Assembly: GCA_936450465.1 (NCBI GenBank)
Contig: OW388293.1
Coordinates: forward strand, 22,345,860-22,409,859
Length of the DNA: 64,000 nucleotides
DNA from: Gibbula magus
Lineage: Eukaryota > Mollusca > Gastropoda > Trochida > Trochidae
Direction of reading: 5' to 3'
The position numbers and the translations under genes are program-made. Below, in pieces: positions 56,501 to 64,000 of the stretch (the first letter of the stretch is position 1; every line of letters begins with the position of its first letter). The notes under the pieces are model-generated. The model searched no databases and was not told the DNA's origin. It was given only the letters and a program-made list of their open reading frames with translations.

Positions 56501-59366
56501 CCTTCACGCTTGGCTTGTGTTAAAAGAGGGCTAAAGAGCAGTGGATACTCGAGGTCCGTCGCCAATGCCAAAGCTACCTCTCATAGGAAGATCACTAGGA
56601 AACTCTATGTTTTCCAGTGGCAGGTCTGCGCCTCCTTCTGTGCTCGGAGAGATTTCATCCCGACAGAGGCCTCAGTTCCTCAGGTGGCGGAGTAATTAGT
56701 ATACCTACGCTACACCAGGAGTCTTTAAGGCGTCATCGCTAAATACCAACATGTCTGCTATCCTCTCCGTTCTCAGGAAGAGGGGGCGGGTTAGCGCGTT
56801 CGGTTTCGGATCAAGAGGTCCGGGGTTCGAATCCCGCCAGGGGCACGGCATTTTTGTCTCTAGTAGAGAATGCAGTAAGTTTTGGGTGCAGGCTACACTG
56901 AACTTCAGTGCAGTATCACCAATGGTTCGCTAGTCCAGCCGTTGCTCGCAGGTTTCACCGCAATGCATAGCCATAGTGAAATATTCTTGTAAGCGGAGTT
57001 AAACCCTAACTCACCTCACCTCGGTAAGAGGTCGCCAGGGTTAGTTGTGTCAGTCCTCATGGGCCTTCATTAAAACCTTCCGCTCTGTGGACGGCCAAAC
57101 GAAGCTTCGTCCCCCTGAGTGGGACCTAGCAAATGTGCTCAACCATCTTCGCTCCGATACGTATGAACCGCTCTCTGGCATACCCCTCCTCCCTCTCACC
57201 ATCAAGGTAATTTTTCTGGTGACCATTTCGGAAATCCATGCCTTGCAGGCGGACCTTCTACGTTTTGAGGTCTGGGAGGGGGGATCGGCCTCTCTTTGGT
57301 TGGCGCCCGACCTTGTCTGTAAGAACCAGGCAGCTGATGAAGCTGGCCGTACGTTTTCTATCCCGACTCTGGGTTCTGACTCAGGAGAGGTGGATCTCTC
57401 TCTGTGGCCGGTGAGGGCTTTGAGGGTGTACACGCAGCGTACCCGCAGGCTGAGAGATGGCAGGCGTCGTCTGTTCTTGCCTCACTCGCCGTGGAGCACC
57501 GAAGGAGCTAGATAAGCGAGCATTGGGGGTGTATCTAAGGTCGGCGGTCATTGATGCGTACAAGGCCGCTGACTTGCCTCCGTCTTCGGGTTCAAACCCT
57601 CATGAGATCCGCGCAGTATCAGCCACGATGGCGTATCACTGCAACATCGCGGTTTCGGATGTCATGGCAGGATGTTTTTGGCGTTCATCAGAGGTTTTCG
57701 CCAGCCATTACCTACGAGATGCCTCAACAGCAGATCTTGAAGGCATCTCTAGGCTGGGTCCACAGATCTTCGCTCAGGCGAATGTGGTCCCCCCAACCAG
57801 ACCAAGAAGGGGTCAACCCCCTTAGGATCTTTAAGGCTCATTGTAAATAAACATTGTTTACATTGCTAGCTCTCGTGTCTGTTGGTTTTTCTTAACTTCG
57901 CTTTAACACGTAATTATTTATACTTACCTGTTGACTAGACCTACGCTCTAGGCCCTCCCATCCTCCCCACTTGGTCTGTCTTGCCTTTTGGGACTTTCGG
58001 AGAATGACATGAACAGGTAGTGACGTCACGAGACCACCTAGACTTACCGCCCCCTGGATAAGGGATTTTACGCACCCCTTCTCCACTCTTCAAGTTCGTC
58101 TGTGTTAAGGTTGAAATAGCATTACCTATAGGAGGTAAGGCAAAGTAGGTCTAGTCAACAGGTAAGTATAAATAATTACGTTTAATCAAAAACGTACTAT
58201 TTTAAAGAAGCTGCACTACGCACATGGAAATTAAAACCAACACCTTTACAAGGATACACGTGTTAATCATAATTACATGTAGAAGCGCTCATTGATATTA
58301 AATGGAAGTGCGCGCCACAAACACTAATCCTGGTTACAAAATATCATAATTTCTCAACCTCATTCTGTTTTTGTTTTATCTCTATTTATTTTATTCTTAT
58401 TCACAATATGTCAATTTGCTGGGAAATTTGTGAATCAATATTGTACATACTCAGGATATGGTTTTCTTCAAGTAGAAAGTTTTTTGTAAACCTCACAAAC
58501 TTTTCGAGGGGTATTAGTATAAAATGAATCTGTCATACTTGACCTAATATCTACCTGTCTATTGACACCAATTCATTTACATATATCATTAAGCGCGTGA
58601 GTTATTTTGGCATAACAAGAGCTCTCTTCTTATAACAATCAAATAGTATATATATGGACGATGCCTCCGATTCAAGAGGAATCTTTGATATATGATTTTC
58701 CGTCATGCATTAAGTGGCTTGCCTTATTCAAAATTACTCTATTATTTATCTTTATTTCTTGCTATTTTAAACACTTTGTGGCGATATCAAGTTCTTGCGA
58801 GCACGAAAGCCGGTAATGGAGTGGGTTTGATACACCTGTCACATACGTGATACAAAGATCCACGCTTCTTGGCACATCCAAGTCCGTTAGATAAAATAAG
58901 TACACGATTGATCATGACATGGGCCTGTGTATTCTATATTCAATGTACTGCCACACGAACAAGTTCATCATTTTATGAAAAGGATTTCATCTACGACTTT
59001 TGGATACAAAGTACGTTACCACTCACCTCGTCCGTTTGCCATATGATCTGTTAGGAAGGAGGCCGGTCTTGACGAGAAGTCGCCTCCATGCTTGACCAGT
59101 GCATCCTTGATGACACTGTATCCGTTGAGGACGATCACAGGCTTGTTGAAAATGTACACACTGAAGATGTCGCCGTATTGACGTCGAAGTCTCCTGAAGG
59201 TGATCTGGGGGTCTGAGTCGAAGGAGAGCGCGTTACCGAGAAGGGGGAGGAGAGGAGGTCCAGGGGGTAGACCGGAGGGACGCCGTGCTGAGAGCCAAAG
59301 TAGTAGAACGAGAACAAACGAGAGGTAGACGCTGAGGGGAATGTTCAACAAAATATCCAGAATCAT
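47376..59366 (-). CDS. Cytochrome P450, CYP2-like, gene B (4 exons, 495 aa)
   Basis: Exons 59,366-59,027, 50,069-49,548, 49,093-48,653 and 47,560-47,376 (340+522+441+185 nt), all introns phase 1. It has the same ER-anchored CYP2 layout as gene A: anchor at about residues 8-27, hinge PSGLPPGPP, W123xxxR127, AGTETT at 301-306, ExxR 358-361, PERF, and FSIGRRECLG with Cys439. Predicted microsomal monooxygenase, substrate unknown. Intron 1 is 8.96 kb because it holds a DIRS element in antisense orientation, plus a LINE remnant. It lies upstream of gene A in tandem. No frame-breaking change is seen. Confidence 0.9.
47561..48406. other. Gene B intron 3, proximal part
   Basis: About the first 60 bases next to exon 4 still resemble the same intron in gene A (AGCCGCGATAAA against TTCCGCGATAAA, then CATCATTTGA-AAGCA). 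The rest is unmatched AT-rich sequence. Confidence 0.5.
48407..48505. mobile_element. Diverged palindromic MITE family 4 copy in gene B intron 3
   Basis: ATTATTACACTACAAAGTGT followed by CATATGACGTTTAC and a partial inverse (TTTCGTGAAAATCATATGTG) matches 34,894-35,036. Confidence 0.6.
48653..49093 (-). CDS. Gene B exon 3 (I helix, K helix, PERF)
   Basis: Acceptor CATTTCATTTCAG, donor ATTG|GTAGAG, 147 codons. Contains LFTAGTETTGT, IAETLRL and FRPERFLD. Near identical to gene A from GTVL to about GVTI. Confidence 0.9.
49548..50069 (-). CDS. Gene B exon 2 (C helix to H helix region)
   Basis: Acceptor TTCTTTTTCAG|GC ATC, donor AAAAG|GTGAGT, 174 codons, including SSGPSWQEHRAF and IPGDIFKYERTLN. 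Confidence 0.9.
50070..51353. other. Gene B intron 1, proximal part
   Basis: AT-rich without a recognised exon. It contains the 50,786-50,840 hairpin related to 23,254-23,313 (GAGGCTCCTTTTCAATA arm). Confidence 0.45.
51354..51572 (-). pseudogene. LINE ORF2 C-terminal remnant in gene B intron 1
   Basis: 72 codons: RLCKMCNMNVIEDEYHFLCV followed by CPVYLDLRQMY. The C-x2-C, EDEYHFL and CPxY-LR pattern is the C-terminal tail of non-LTR retrotransposon ORF2. The upstream RT is missing, so this is a 5'-truncated insertion. Confidence 0.75.
52101..52280. repeat. DIRS copy 2 left inverted terminal repeat
   Basis: From ATTATTTAAATACCTATCTG to TTCATGTCACTCTCC. It matches the inverse of 57,999-58,200, including variants that differ from copy 1 (GAGTGGAGAAGGGG, CCTATAGG). 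Confidence 0.9.
52560..54225. repeat. DIRS copy 2 leader satellite
   Basis: Variants of CACTCGCTTCGCCAGTC with CGCCTTAGGT and GATTCTACTTGACTCGCATC in tandem. A 519-bp higher-order duplication links 53,101-53,400 and 53,620-53,920. Related to block A of copy 1 (inverse GCGAGTCACTT, CGACCTAAG). The frames here are repeat artefacts. Confidence 0.9.
54230..55240 (+). pseudogene. DIRS copy 2 ORF1 fragments
   Basis: ORF1 starts at 54,230 and again at 54,457 (ATGTACTCC-TTTTTTGC), separated by a roughly 227-bp tandem duplication. The first stops early. The second skips most of the Cys-rich region. From about 54,600 the frame reads LKVSGPSTSKSKKKKAEKDR, equivalent to the Lys-rich middle of copy 1, and ends in a frame change near 55,050. 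Not functional. Confidence 0.85.
55247..55450 (+). mobile_element. SINE 3' portion (first copy)
   Basis: Shares GGCTACACTGAACTTCAG, CAGCCGTTGCTCGCAGGTTT and the GAGTTAAACCCTAACTCACC tail with 56,885-57,025. It has about 50 extra bases (TGGTGTTGCGGGCTTTCTCC region) and lacks the tRNA-like head. Confidence 0.75.
55462..55862 (+). pseudogene. DIRS copy 2 recombinase fragment 1
   Basis: Reads IKTFRSVDGQTKLRPPEWDL through VRALRLYTQRTR. The segment holding the first catalytic Arg is deleted (VIFLVTISEIHAL against VAMASAARISEIHAL in copy 1). It then breaks into leader-like sequence. Confidence 0.9.
55863..56500 (+). pseudogene. Second leader/ORF1-start fragment joined to recombinase 5' part
   Basis: Leader-like CACTCACCT repeats are followed by a third ORF1 start at 56,166 (TATGTACTCTGCG, now frameshifted), a little Cys-rich coding (GFRAYVSVVRKS), then a jump near 56,370 to sequence upstream of the recombinase (GATCTGCTCCTCAGCAGGCC). 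Confidence 0.75.
56501..57825 (+). pseudogene. DIRS copy 2 recombinase, SINE-interrupted (fragment 2)
   Basis: 56,510-56,783 encodes the core-binding part with a stop at 56,693. After the SINE, 57,045-57,825 continues to the C-terminus, with HEIRAVSAT and HYLRD retained, but the same Arg-region deletion as fragment 1 and a frame break near 57,480. Inactive. Confidence 0.88.
56784..57022 (+). mobile_element. tRNA-derived SINE, about 240 bp
   Basis: The head has A-box-like GGTTAGCGCGTTCGG and B-box GGGGTTCGAATCCC. The body has TTCGCTAGTCCAGCCGTTGC. The tail is GAGTTAAACCCTAACTCACC. AAGAG flanks both sides of the insertion in the recombinase sequence, a short target duplication. The tail resembles SINEs I associate with gastropods. 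Confidence 0.8.
57905..57945. repeat. DIRS copy 2 internal complementary region, half deleted
   Basis: CGTAATTATTTATACTTACC then TGTTGACTAGACCTACG is complementary to the right outer end only. The half matching the left end, and the poly-G segment seen in copy 1, are missing. Confidence 0.75.
57999..58200. repeat. DIRS copy 2 right inverted terminal repeat
   Basis: Inverse of 52,101-52,280 through most of its length. It ends AATCAAAAACGTACTA, equal to the left outer end of copy 1. Confidence 0.9.
58206..59026. other. Gene B intron 1, distal part
   Basis: AT-rich, between the DIRS insertion and exon 1. No exon or repeat recognised. Confidence 0.45.
59027..59366 (-). CDS. Gene B exon 1 (membrane anchor, hinge, N-terminal domain)
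   Basis: Starts MILDILLNIPLSVYLS, ends MANGRG at donor G|GTGAGT. From RRPSGLPPG to FLTDH the protein is identical to gene A, while the anchor differs. Confidence 0.9.
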
Positions 59367-60689
59367 TCTTCACTTTACCTTCAAGCGGGAGACGACTGAA
59401 ACACTGTGTTGATCTGTTTGGAAAATGTTGATATCTGTTGTGAGACTGTTGATCAACTGCCTTCGGTGATTGTTTACTCTGCTGTATATATTAACGAATC
59501 GTGCAACGTGCTACTCTATCGTGTCTTAGAAAGTGATGATACAAGATTCGAGTTCTGGGGTATTTTGACTCTAGATATATCAACCTTGTTGATATTAGAT
59601 CTTGTTTCAAATAACGTACTCTTGACCTTTTGACCCCCTTTTATGAAAGGACGTATCGAAGCATGGCGACCTACTCCGGGTCTTGTCTCACATGAATGAC
59701 TAAATAGACTAAATAGACTGAGAGTAAGAGTTCTCTATGACGTTAACCATGTCAAGATCACAGTCTTTTAGTTTTTGTAAAAAAATTGACATACACAGTT
59801 TTTACATTTTTTATTCAGTTTACAGTTTATCTGTTTTGACATGGGAAATATTATTACCAACGAGTATAGAGAATATTACTTCCATTGTTTCCGAGTTTCG
59901 GTAAATCCTTAAATTTCCCGACGCAACGAGGAAACAATGGTAGTCACTGACGTACTCCGAGTGAAATAAAATTAAGCATTTGAAGTTTACTTATGTAAAT
60001 TTCCATAACATTTGTGTGTCTCCTTTACTGGTCGATGAATGAAGTGTGCAGTACTACGGATGTTCAGTCAGGTCGATTAAAGCACGTGATTTTCGCGTGT
60101 CAATTTGAGTGCACGAGGTAATTGTTCGGAGATCGTGCGCTTCATACATCTGGGTAATTCGCAGCAATTTTTTTCACAATTTGCACATTTCGTTGTGGGT
60201 TTTGAAATTTCGAAAATGGATTCTTTATGGGAATATATTCGCTCAAACTTTAAGTCTCCAGGTCAATTATACCACAGGGGCGTGTATCACTTAGAAAAAA
60301 ACCGTTTGAAATACATATATGTCAATAGAGCCAACCGTATCGTATTGCCGATATGGTATTCATGATCGCAATCTACTCAATTGCTGTGAAATGTCACCAA
60401 TATGTAAGCATACAAGATAGAATGCATATATATGCTTTTAATTTTACCAGATCCAATTAAATTCTATAAAGTCACGGCTTCATTGGCAGAGGTAAGCTAT
60501 AAGGAAAGCTGGCTCTGAAGCTTGATAAAATCATGATTCGACGCAAGTTATCTATATATAAACGGTTATACTTCAGTATCTTAAAAAATAGATGTAATGA
60601 CATATGGTCAAATTCGGATTCATTAAAATGGGTGGTCAATTTGACAATTGCTCGATTTTAAATGTCTAAGATCGGTCCTTAAATTACTT
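59367..60689. other. Upstream region of P450 gene B
   Basis: A TATATA tract near 59,485-59,492, about 120 bases before the ATG on the minus strand, is a possible TATA box. Frames at 60,105-60,365 start at GTG or ATG with no motif. No other gene is recognised. Confidence 0.35.
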
Positions 60690-61260
60690 ATATACCCGCC
60701 TAATTTAGCCCCCGCAACCGGAATGAAAATCTGCGGGGATGTGGTCCCTGAAGCGACGACTCCTGTGATGTCGATGGAGTAATCTCATTATCGGCGGTAG
60801 TCATAATTCAACGTAATTTCGCAACATTTTGATTATTAATTTCACTAACAAATATTCACAACTTAAATTCTCCATAAATCGAACGTTTAGATACCCAACT
60901 AGGTAATTCCGCCGATGACAATTACATAATTATTACATACACATGTGTATTTGGCGGTTTAACACACCTCATAAATTCATCTAGCGGCAGGGCGGCAGTG
61001 AAAATCATCATTAATTAATTAATGAGGCTCCACGGAGCGGGTCACAGACGACCCCTTGTCTGTGGTTAATCGGTCACGCCTCAATGATTCTTTTCAAAAC
61101 AGATCCTGGGGTAATTGCAGCATTGTTAAAATGGGTAAATTAAAATCGTCTTTTTAATCAATTGTCTCGATATTATGCTCAATTGATTCCGATATATAAT
61201 CTACGCATCATTCTCTGTCATTCTTGAGAAAAATTATGCATTTCACGGGATCTTAAAGTA
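60690..61260 (+). repeat. Dispersed repeat family 6 (copy at 61 kb)
   Basis: Second copy of the 30,045-30,610 sequence. Its 3' part (from 61,049) also forms the start of the duplicated block below. Confidence 0.8.
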
Positions 61261-62136
61261 TGACATTAAACAACTTTCATTGTTAATCTGTAGACAGGCG
61301 ATGGGTTCATAGATCACTTATTTTCAAAATTGTCCAAACAATTAGGGATCTTATTATCATTTACTAGATGTTAAAGTTTCGATCGAAAAAGAACCATTTT
61401 CTCCCCATTTCCTCTCTGTAAATCCCTATTCCAAAACTTATCATCTTTTAAATGCATAATCAAGAAGATTATTTTCTATATTTTAAAAATCTTTTACGTC
61501 ATCAAATGCTCATACATGTGGTGTTGAATTAGGAATTGAATGTCAGTTCACAGAAGTTTGAATGCCTAGTAAGTAAATTAACTGAAAAAGATCAAGGACA
61601 GTTTATTTAAAAATTAAATGTCAGTTTATGTGTGTTTGCACTGGAAAATGACGGATGTCAAAGCGGGATACAAACTCCCGTGAACGAGGCGAGCTTGCTA
61701 TACGTTTTTACACAAAAGGAGATTTATATGAAAATTCTGGTCGGTGACATTACTCTTCAAACTCCACAGTAACAGAATTATTATTATTTTTTATTTTTTA
61801 TTTTATGTTTTTATTTCCCATAACATTTTTACATGTACATAAGAGAAGATTGGTCCTTTATATGGATACATCAAATGTGTGACATACAATGTGATATAAA
61901 ATATGGCTATGTTCAAGTTCATGTATTGCAGGTTTTCTGCATCGGGCACAAATAATTCATGTTCCATCATCGAGTTACATTTTACGCCAGTAACAAAATT
62001 ATTATGACACAATATTTATGTGTCATTGCGTTGCAAATATCCCATAAAGAATAATATTTATGGTAATTACATCTATCTGGTTTCTGATAATTGTCTTTAA
62101 AAAAATCAAATACTTTAATTCATGATTAAATTTTAA
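61049..62136. repeat. Direct duplication, unit 1
   Basis: Nearly identical to 62,912-63,999 (offset 1,863 bp) over at least 1,088 bp. I noted only a few differences (ATCCTGGGG/ATCCGGGGG, CAGAAGTTTG/CAGAACTTTG, a T-rich tract). The 69-codon frame at 61,803-62,012 on the minus strand recurs in unit 2 only because of the duplication. Confidence 0.95.
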
Positions 62137-62700
62137 TTATTCAGAAAATAGATCCTTTCTTATCATAACAACTGGCTGACATTGTTTTCACTGTCATCAA
62201 GATAGACAAATGTGGCAAATATATTTCAAATGAGGTTTTCTTTCAGGATTTTTATTTTCTCATTCTAGACATGTGTTATTTTCATTGAACACACATTACC
62301 ATTTCTTTTTTTAATTTCTCCTAGCATGTGAGGGTTCAACATAAAGAACATACGTAGTCTAATTCATGAAATTTATAAAATAAGAAATGGCAATAACTTC
62401 AAAATTCAAGTTTGAAAATTTGTTCTTTGAAAATATTTGTTAGTATCGTACCAACCCTCATTCTCGATAATCCAGAGTATACGCTCCGATAAATCTATTC
62501 TATATTCTCTGGACGTATACATGGCTCGGCCCGACCGGTTTCAGACCAGTTTTTCCTTGTGCTGATCAAACTAAGGCGACATACCACCAACTGTTAGTTT
62601 TGTTTGACATTTCTGGGTCTTCGGTTAGTACATTTACTATACATGGATAACATTTATGTACAGGCAATAGAAGGAACTCAATATCTGGCCGTCACAAGAA
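62137..62700. other. Unique spacer between the duplicated units
   Basis: AT-rich. It contains nothing recognisable before the transposase fragment. Confidence 0.45.
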
Positions 62701-62709
62701 CGTTAACTT

Positions 62710-62910
62710 GTGCGTCACGTTTCTCCCTCAGATTTCAAACGACAGTATTCAACTACAAGAGTTATTGTAGATGACACCGAATGCCCGGTCAAGAATCCCA
62801 ACAATCCCAAATCTCAACAGGCAACCTTTTCTACATATAAGAATAGAAATACTGTGAAGGTGCTGGTGGGTGCCAGCCCTGGTGGACTGGTTTCGTTTGT
62901 GTCCAATGCT
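62710..62910 (+). pseudogene. DDE_Tnp_4-type transposase fragment
   Basis: The frame reads FKRQYSTTRVIVDDTECPV, then FSTYKNRNTVKVLVGASPGG, then LVSFVSNA. This matches the start of the DDE superfamily endonuclease domain (DDE_Tnp_4, Harbinger/ISL2EU-like), whose first catalytic Asp lies in the VIVDDTE segment. The frame runs straight into the duplicated repeat at 62,912, so the domain is cut off. No start codon is credible; it is a remnant. Confidence 0.8.
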
Positions 62911-62911
62911 G

Positions 62912-63999
62912 CGACCCCTTGTCTGTGGTTAATCGGTCACGCCTCAATGATTCTTTTCAAAACAGATCCGGGGGTAATTGCAGCATTGTTAAAATGGGTA
63001 AATTAAAATCGTCTTTTTAATCAATTGTCTCGATATTATGCTCAATTGATTCCGATATATAATCTACGCATCATTCTCTGTCATTCTTGAGAAAAATTAT
63101 GCATTTCACGGGATCTTAAAGTATGACATTAAACAACTTTCATTGTTAATCTGTAGACAGGCGATGGGTTCATAGATCACTTATTTTCAAAATTGTCCAA
63201 ACAATTAGGGATCTTATTATCATTTACTAGATGTTAAAGTTTCGATCGAAAAAGAACCATTTTCTCCCCATTTCCTCTCTGTAAATCCCTATTCCAAAAC
63301 TTATCATCTTTTAAATGCATAATCAAGAAGATTATTTTCTATATTTTAAAAATCTTTTACGTCATCAAATGCTCATACATGTGGTGTTGAATTAGGAATT
63401 GAATGTCAGTTCACAGAACTTTGAATGCCTAGTAAGTAAATTAACTGAAAAAGATCAAGGACAGTTTATTTAAAAATTAAATGTCAGTTTATGTGTGTTT
63501 GCACTGGAAAATGACGGATGTCAAAGCGGGATACAAACTCCCGTGAACGAGGCGAGCTTGCTATACGTTTTTACACAAAAGGAGATTTATATGAAAATTC
63601 TGGTCGGTGACATTACTCTTCAAACTCCACAGTAACAGAATTATTATTATTTTATTTTTTTTATTTTATGTTTTTATTTCCCATAACATTTTTACATGTA
63701 CATAAGAGAAGATTGGTCCTTTATATGGATACATCAAATGTGTGACATACAATGTGATATAAAATATGGCTATGTTCAAGTTCATGTATTGCAGGTTTTC
63801 TGCATCGGGCACAAATAATTCATGTTCCATCATCGAGTTACATTTTACGCCAGTAACAAAATTATTATGACACAATATTTATGTGTCATTGCGTTGCAAA
63901 TATCCCATAAAGAATAATATTTATGGTAATTACATCTATCTGGTTTCTGATAATTGTCTTTAAAAAAATCAAATACTTTAATTCATGATTAAATTTTAA
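62912..63999. repeat. Direct duplication, unit 2
   Basis: Second copy of 61,049-62,136. It reaches the window end, so its full length is unknown. Confidence 0.95.
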
Positions 64000-64000
64000 T

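Larger units (their letters stand above)
52101..58200 (+). mobile_element. Rearranged DIRS retrotransposon (copy 2) in gene B intron 1
   Basis: About 6.1 kb, plus strand, antisense to the P450. Both inverted terminal repeats are kept. The leader is expanded, the ORF1 5' region occurs three times, no RT or RNase H is found, the recombinase occurs as two partial copies, and a SINE interrupts it. A non-autonomous chimera. Confidence 0.9.

Noticed and set aside
60105..60365. 86-codon plus-strand frame as a gene
   Set aside because: Non-ATG start, no recognisable motif, and a competing overlapping frame of similar length.
61803..63875. Two identical 69-codon minus-strand frames as conserved genes
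   Set aside because: Their identity is explained by the recent direct duplication; the peptide has no motif.

Overview
This is animal nuclear DNA: AT-rich, intron-containing and crowded with transposons. I infer a lophotrochozoan, probably a gastropod mollusc. The inference rests on the tandem CYP2-type P450 genes, a small secreted PAN/EGF/WSC-like gene, DIRS retrotransposons, and a tRNA-derived SINE whose GTTAAACCCTAACTCAC-type tail resembles gastropod repeats I remember. It is not verified.

Three host genes can be reconstructed exon by exon, all on the minus strand. (1) 26,516-23,756: three exons encoding a 247-aa secreted protein (signal peptide, PAN/apple, EGF-like and WSC-like modules). 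Its second intron begins in a roughly 32-copy 17-bp minisatellite in which each unit resembles a 5' splice site. (2) P450 gene A, 45,934-37,590: four exons, 502 aa. (3) P450 gene B, 59,366-47,376: four exons, 495 aa. A and B have identical lengths for exons 1-3 (340/522/441 nt), all introns in phase 1, and all P450 hallmarks (WxxxR, AGxETT, ExxR, PERF, FxxGxRxCxG). They are nearly identical over parts of exons 1, 3 and 4 but strongly diverged in exon 2, which suggests gene conversion.

Layout. 1-12.8 kb: no host gene recognised; a long-TIR element, small palindromic MITEs, and a TTAA-flanked MITE split by a 4.7-kb TIR element carrying two short-unit satellite blocks. 12.86-19.98 kb: a DIRS retrotransposon on the minus strand with inverted terminal repeats, internal complementary region, ORF1, RT/RNase H and tyrosine recombinase. 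20.2-21.8 kb: a 30/20-bp minisatellite. 23.7-26.6 kb: the secreted-protein gene. 27-37 kb: mostly MITEs, other dispersed repeats and LINE remnants. 37.6-59.4 kb: the P450 pair; intron 1 of gene B holds a rearranged second DIRS copy (52.1-58.2 kb, plus strand). 60.7-64 kb: a dispersed repeat, a recent direct duplication of at least 1.09 kb, and a DDE transposase fragment cut at the duplication breakpoint.

The P450s are expected to be ER-membrane monooxygenases. The other gene should enter the secretory pathway. Most of the remaining sequence is transposon-derived or unassigned AT-rich DNA. Functional statements rest on motifs read by eye; no database search was possible.
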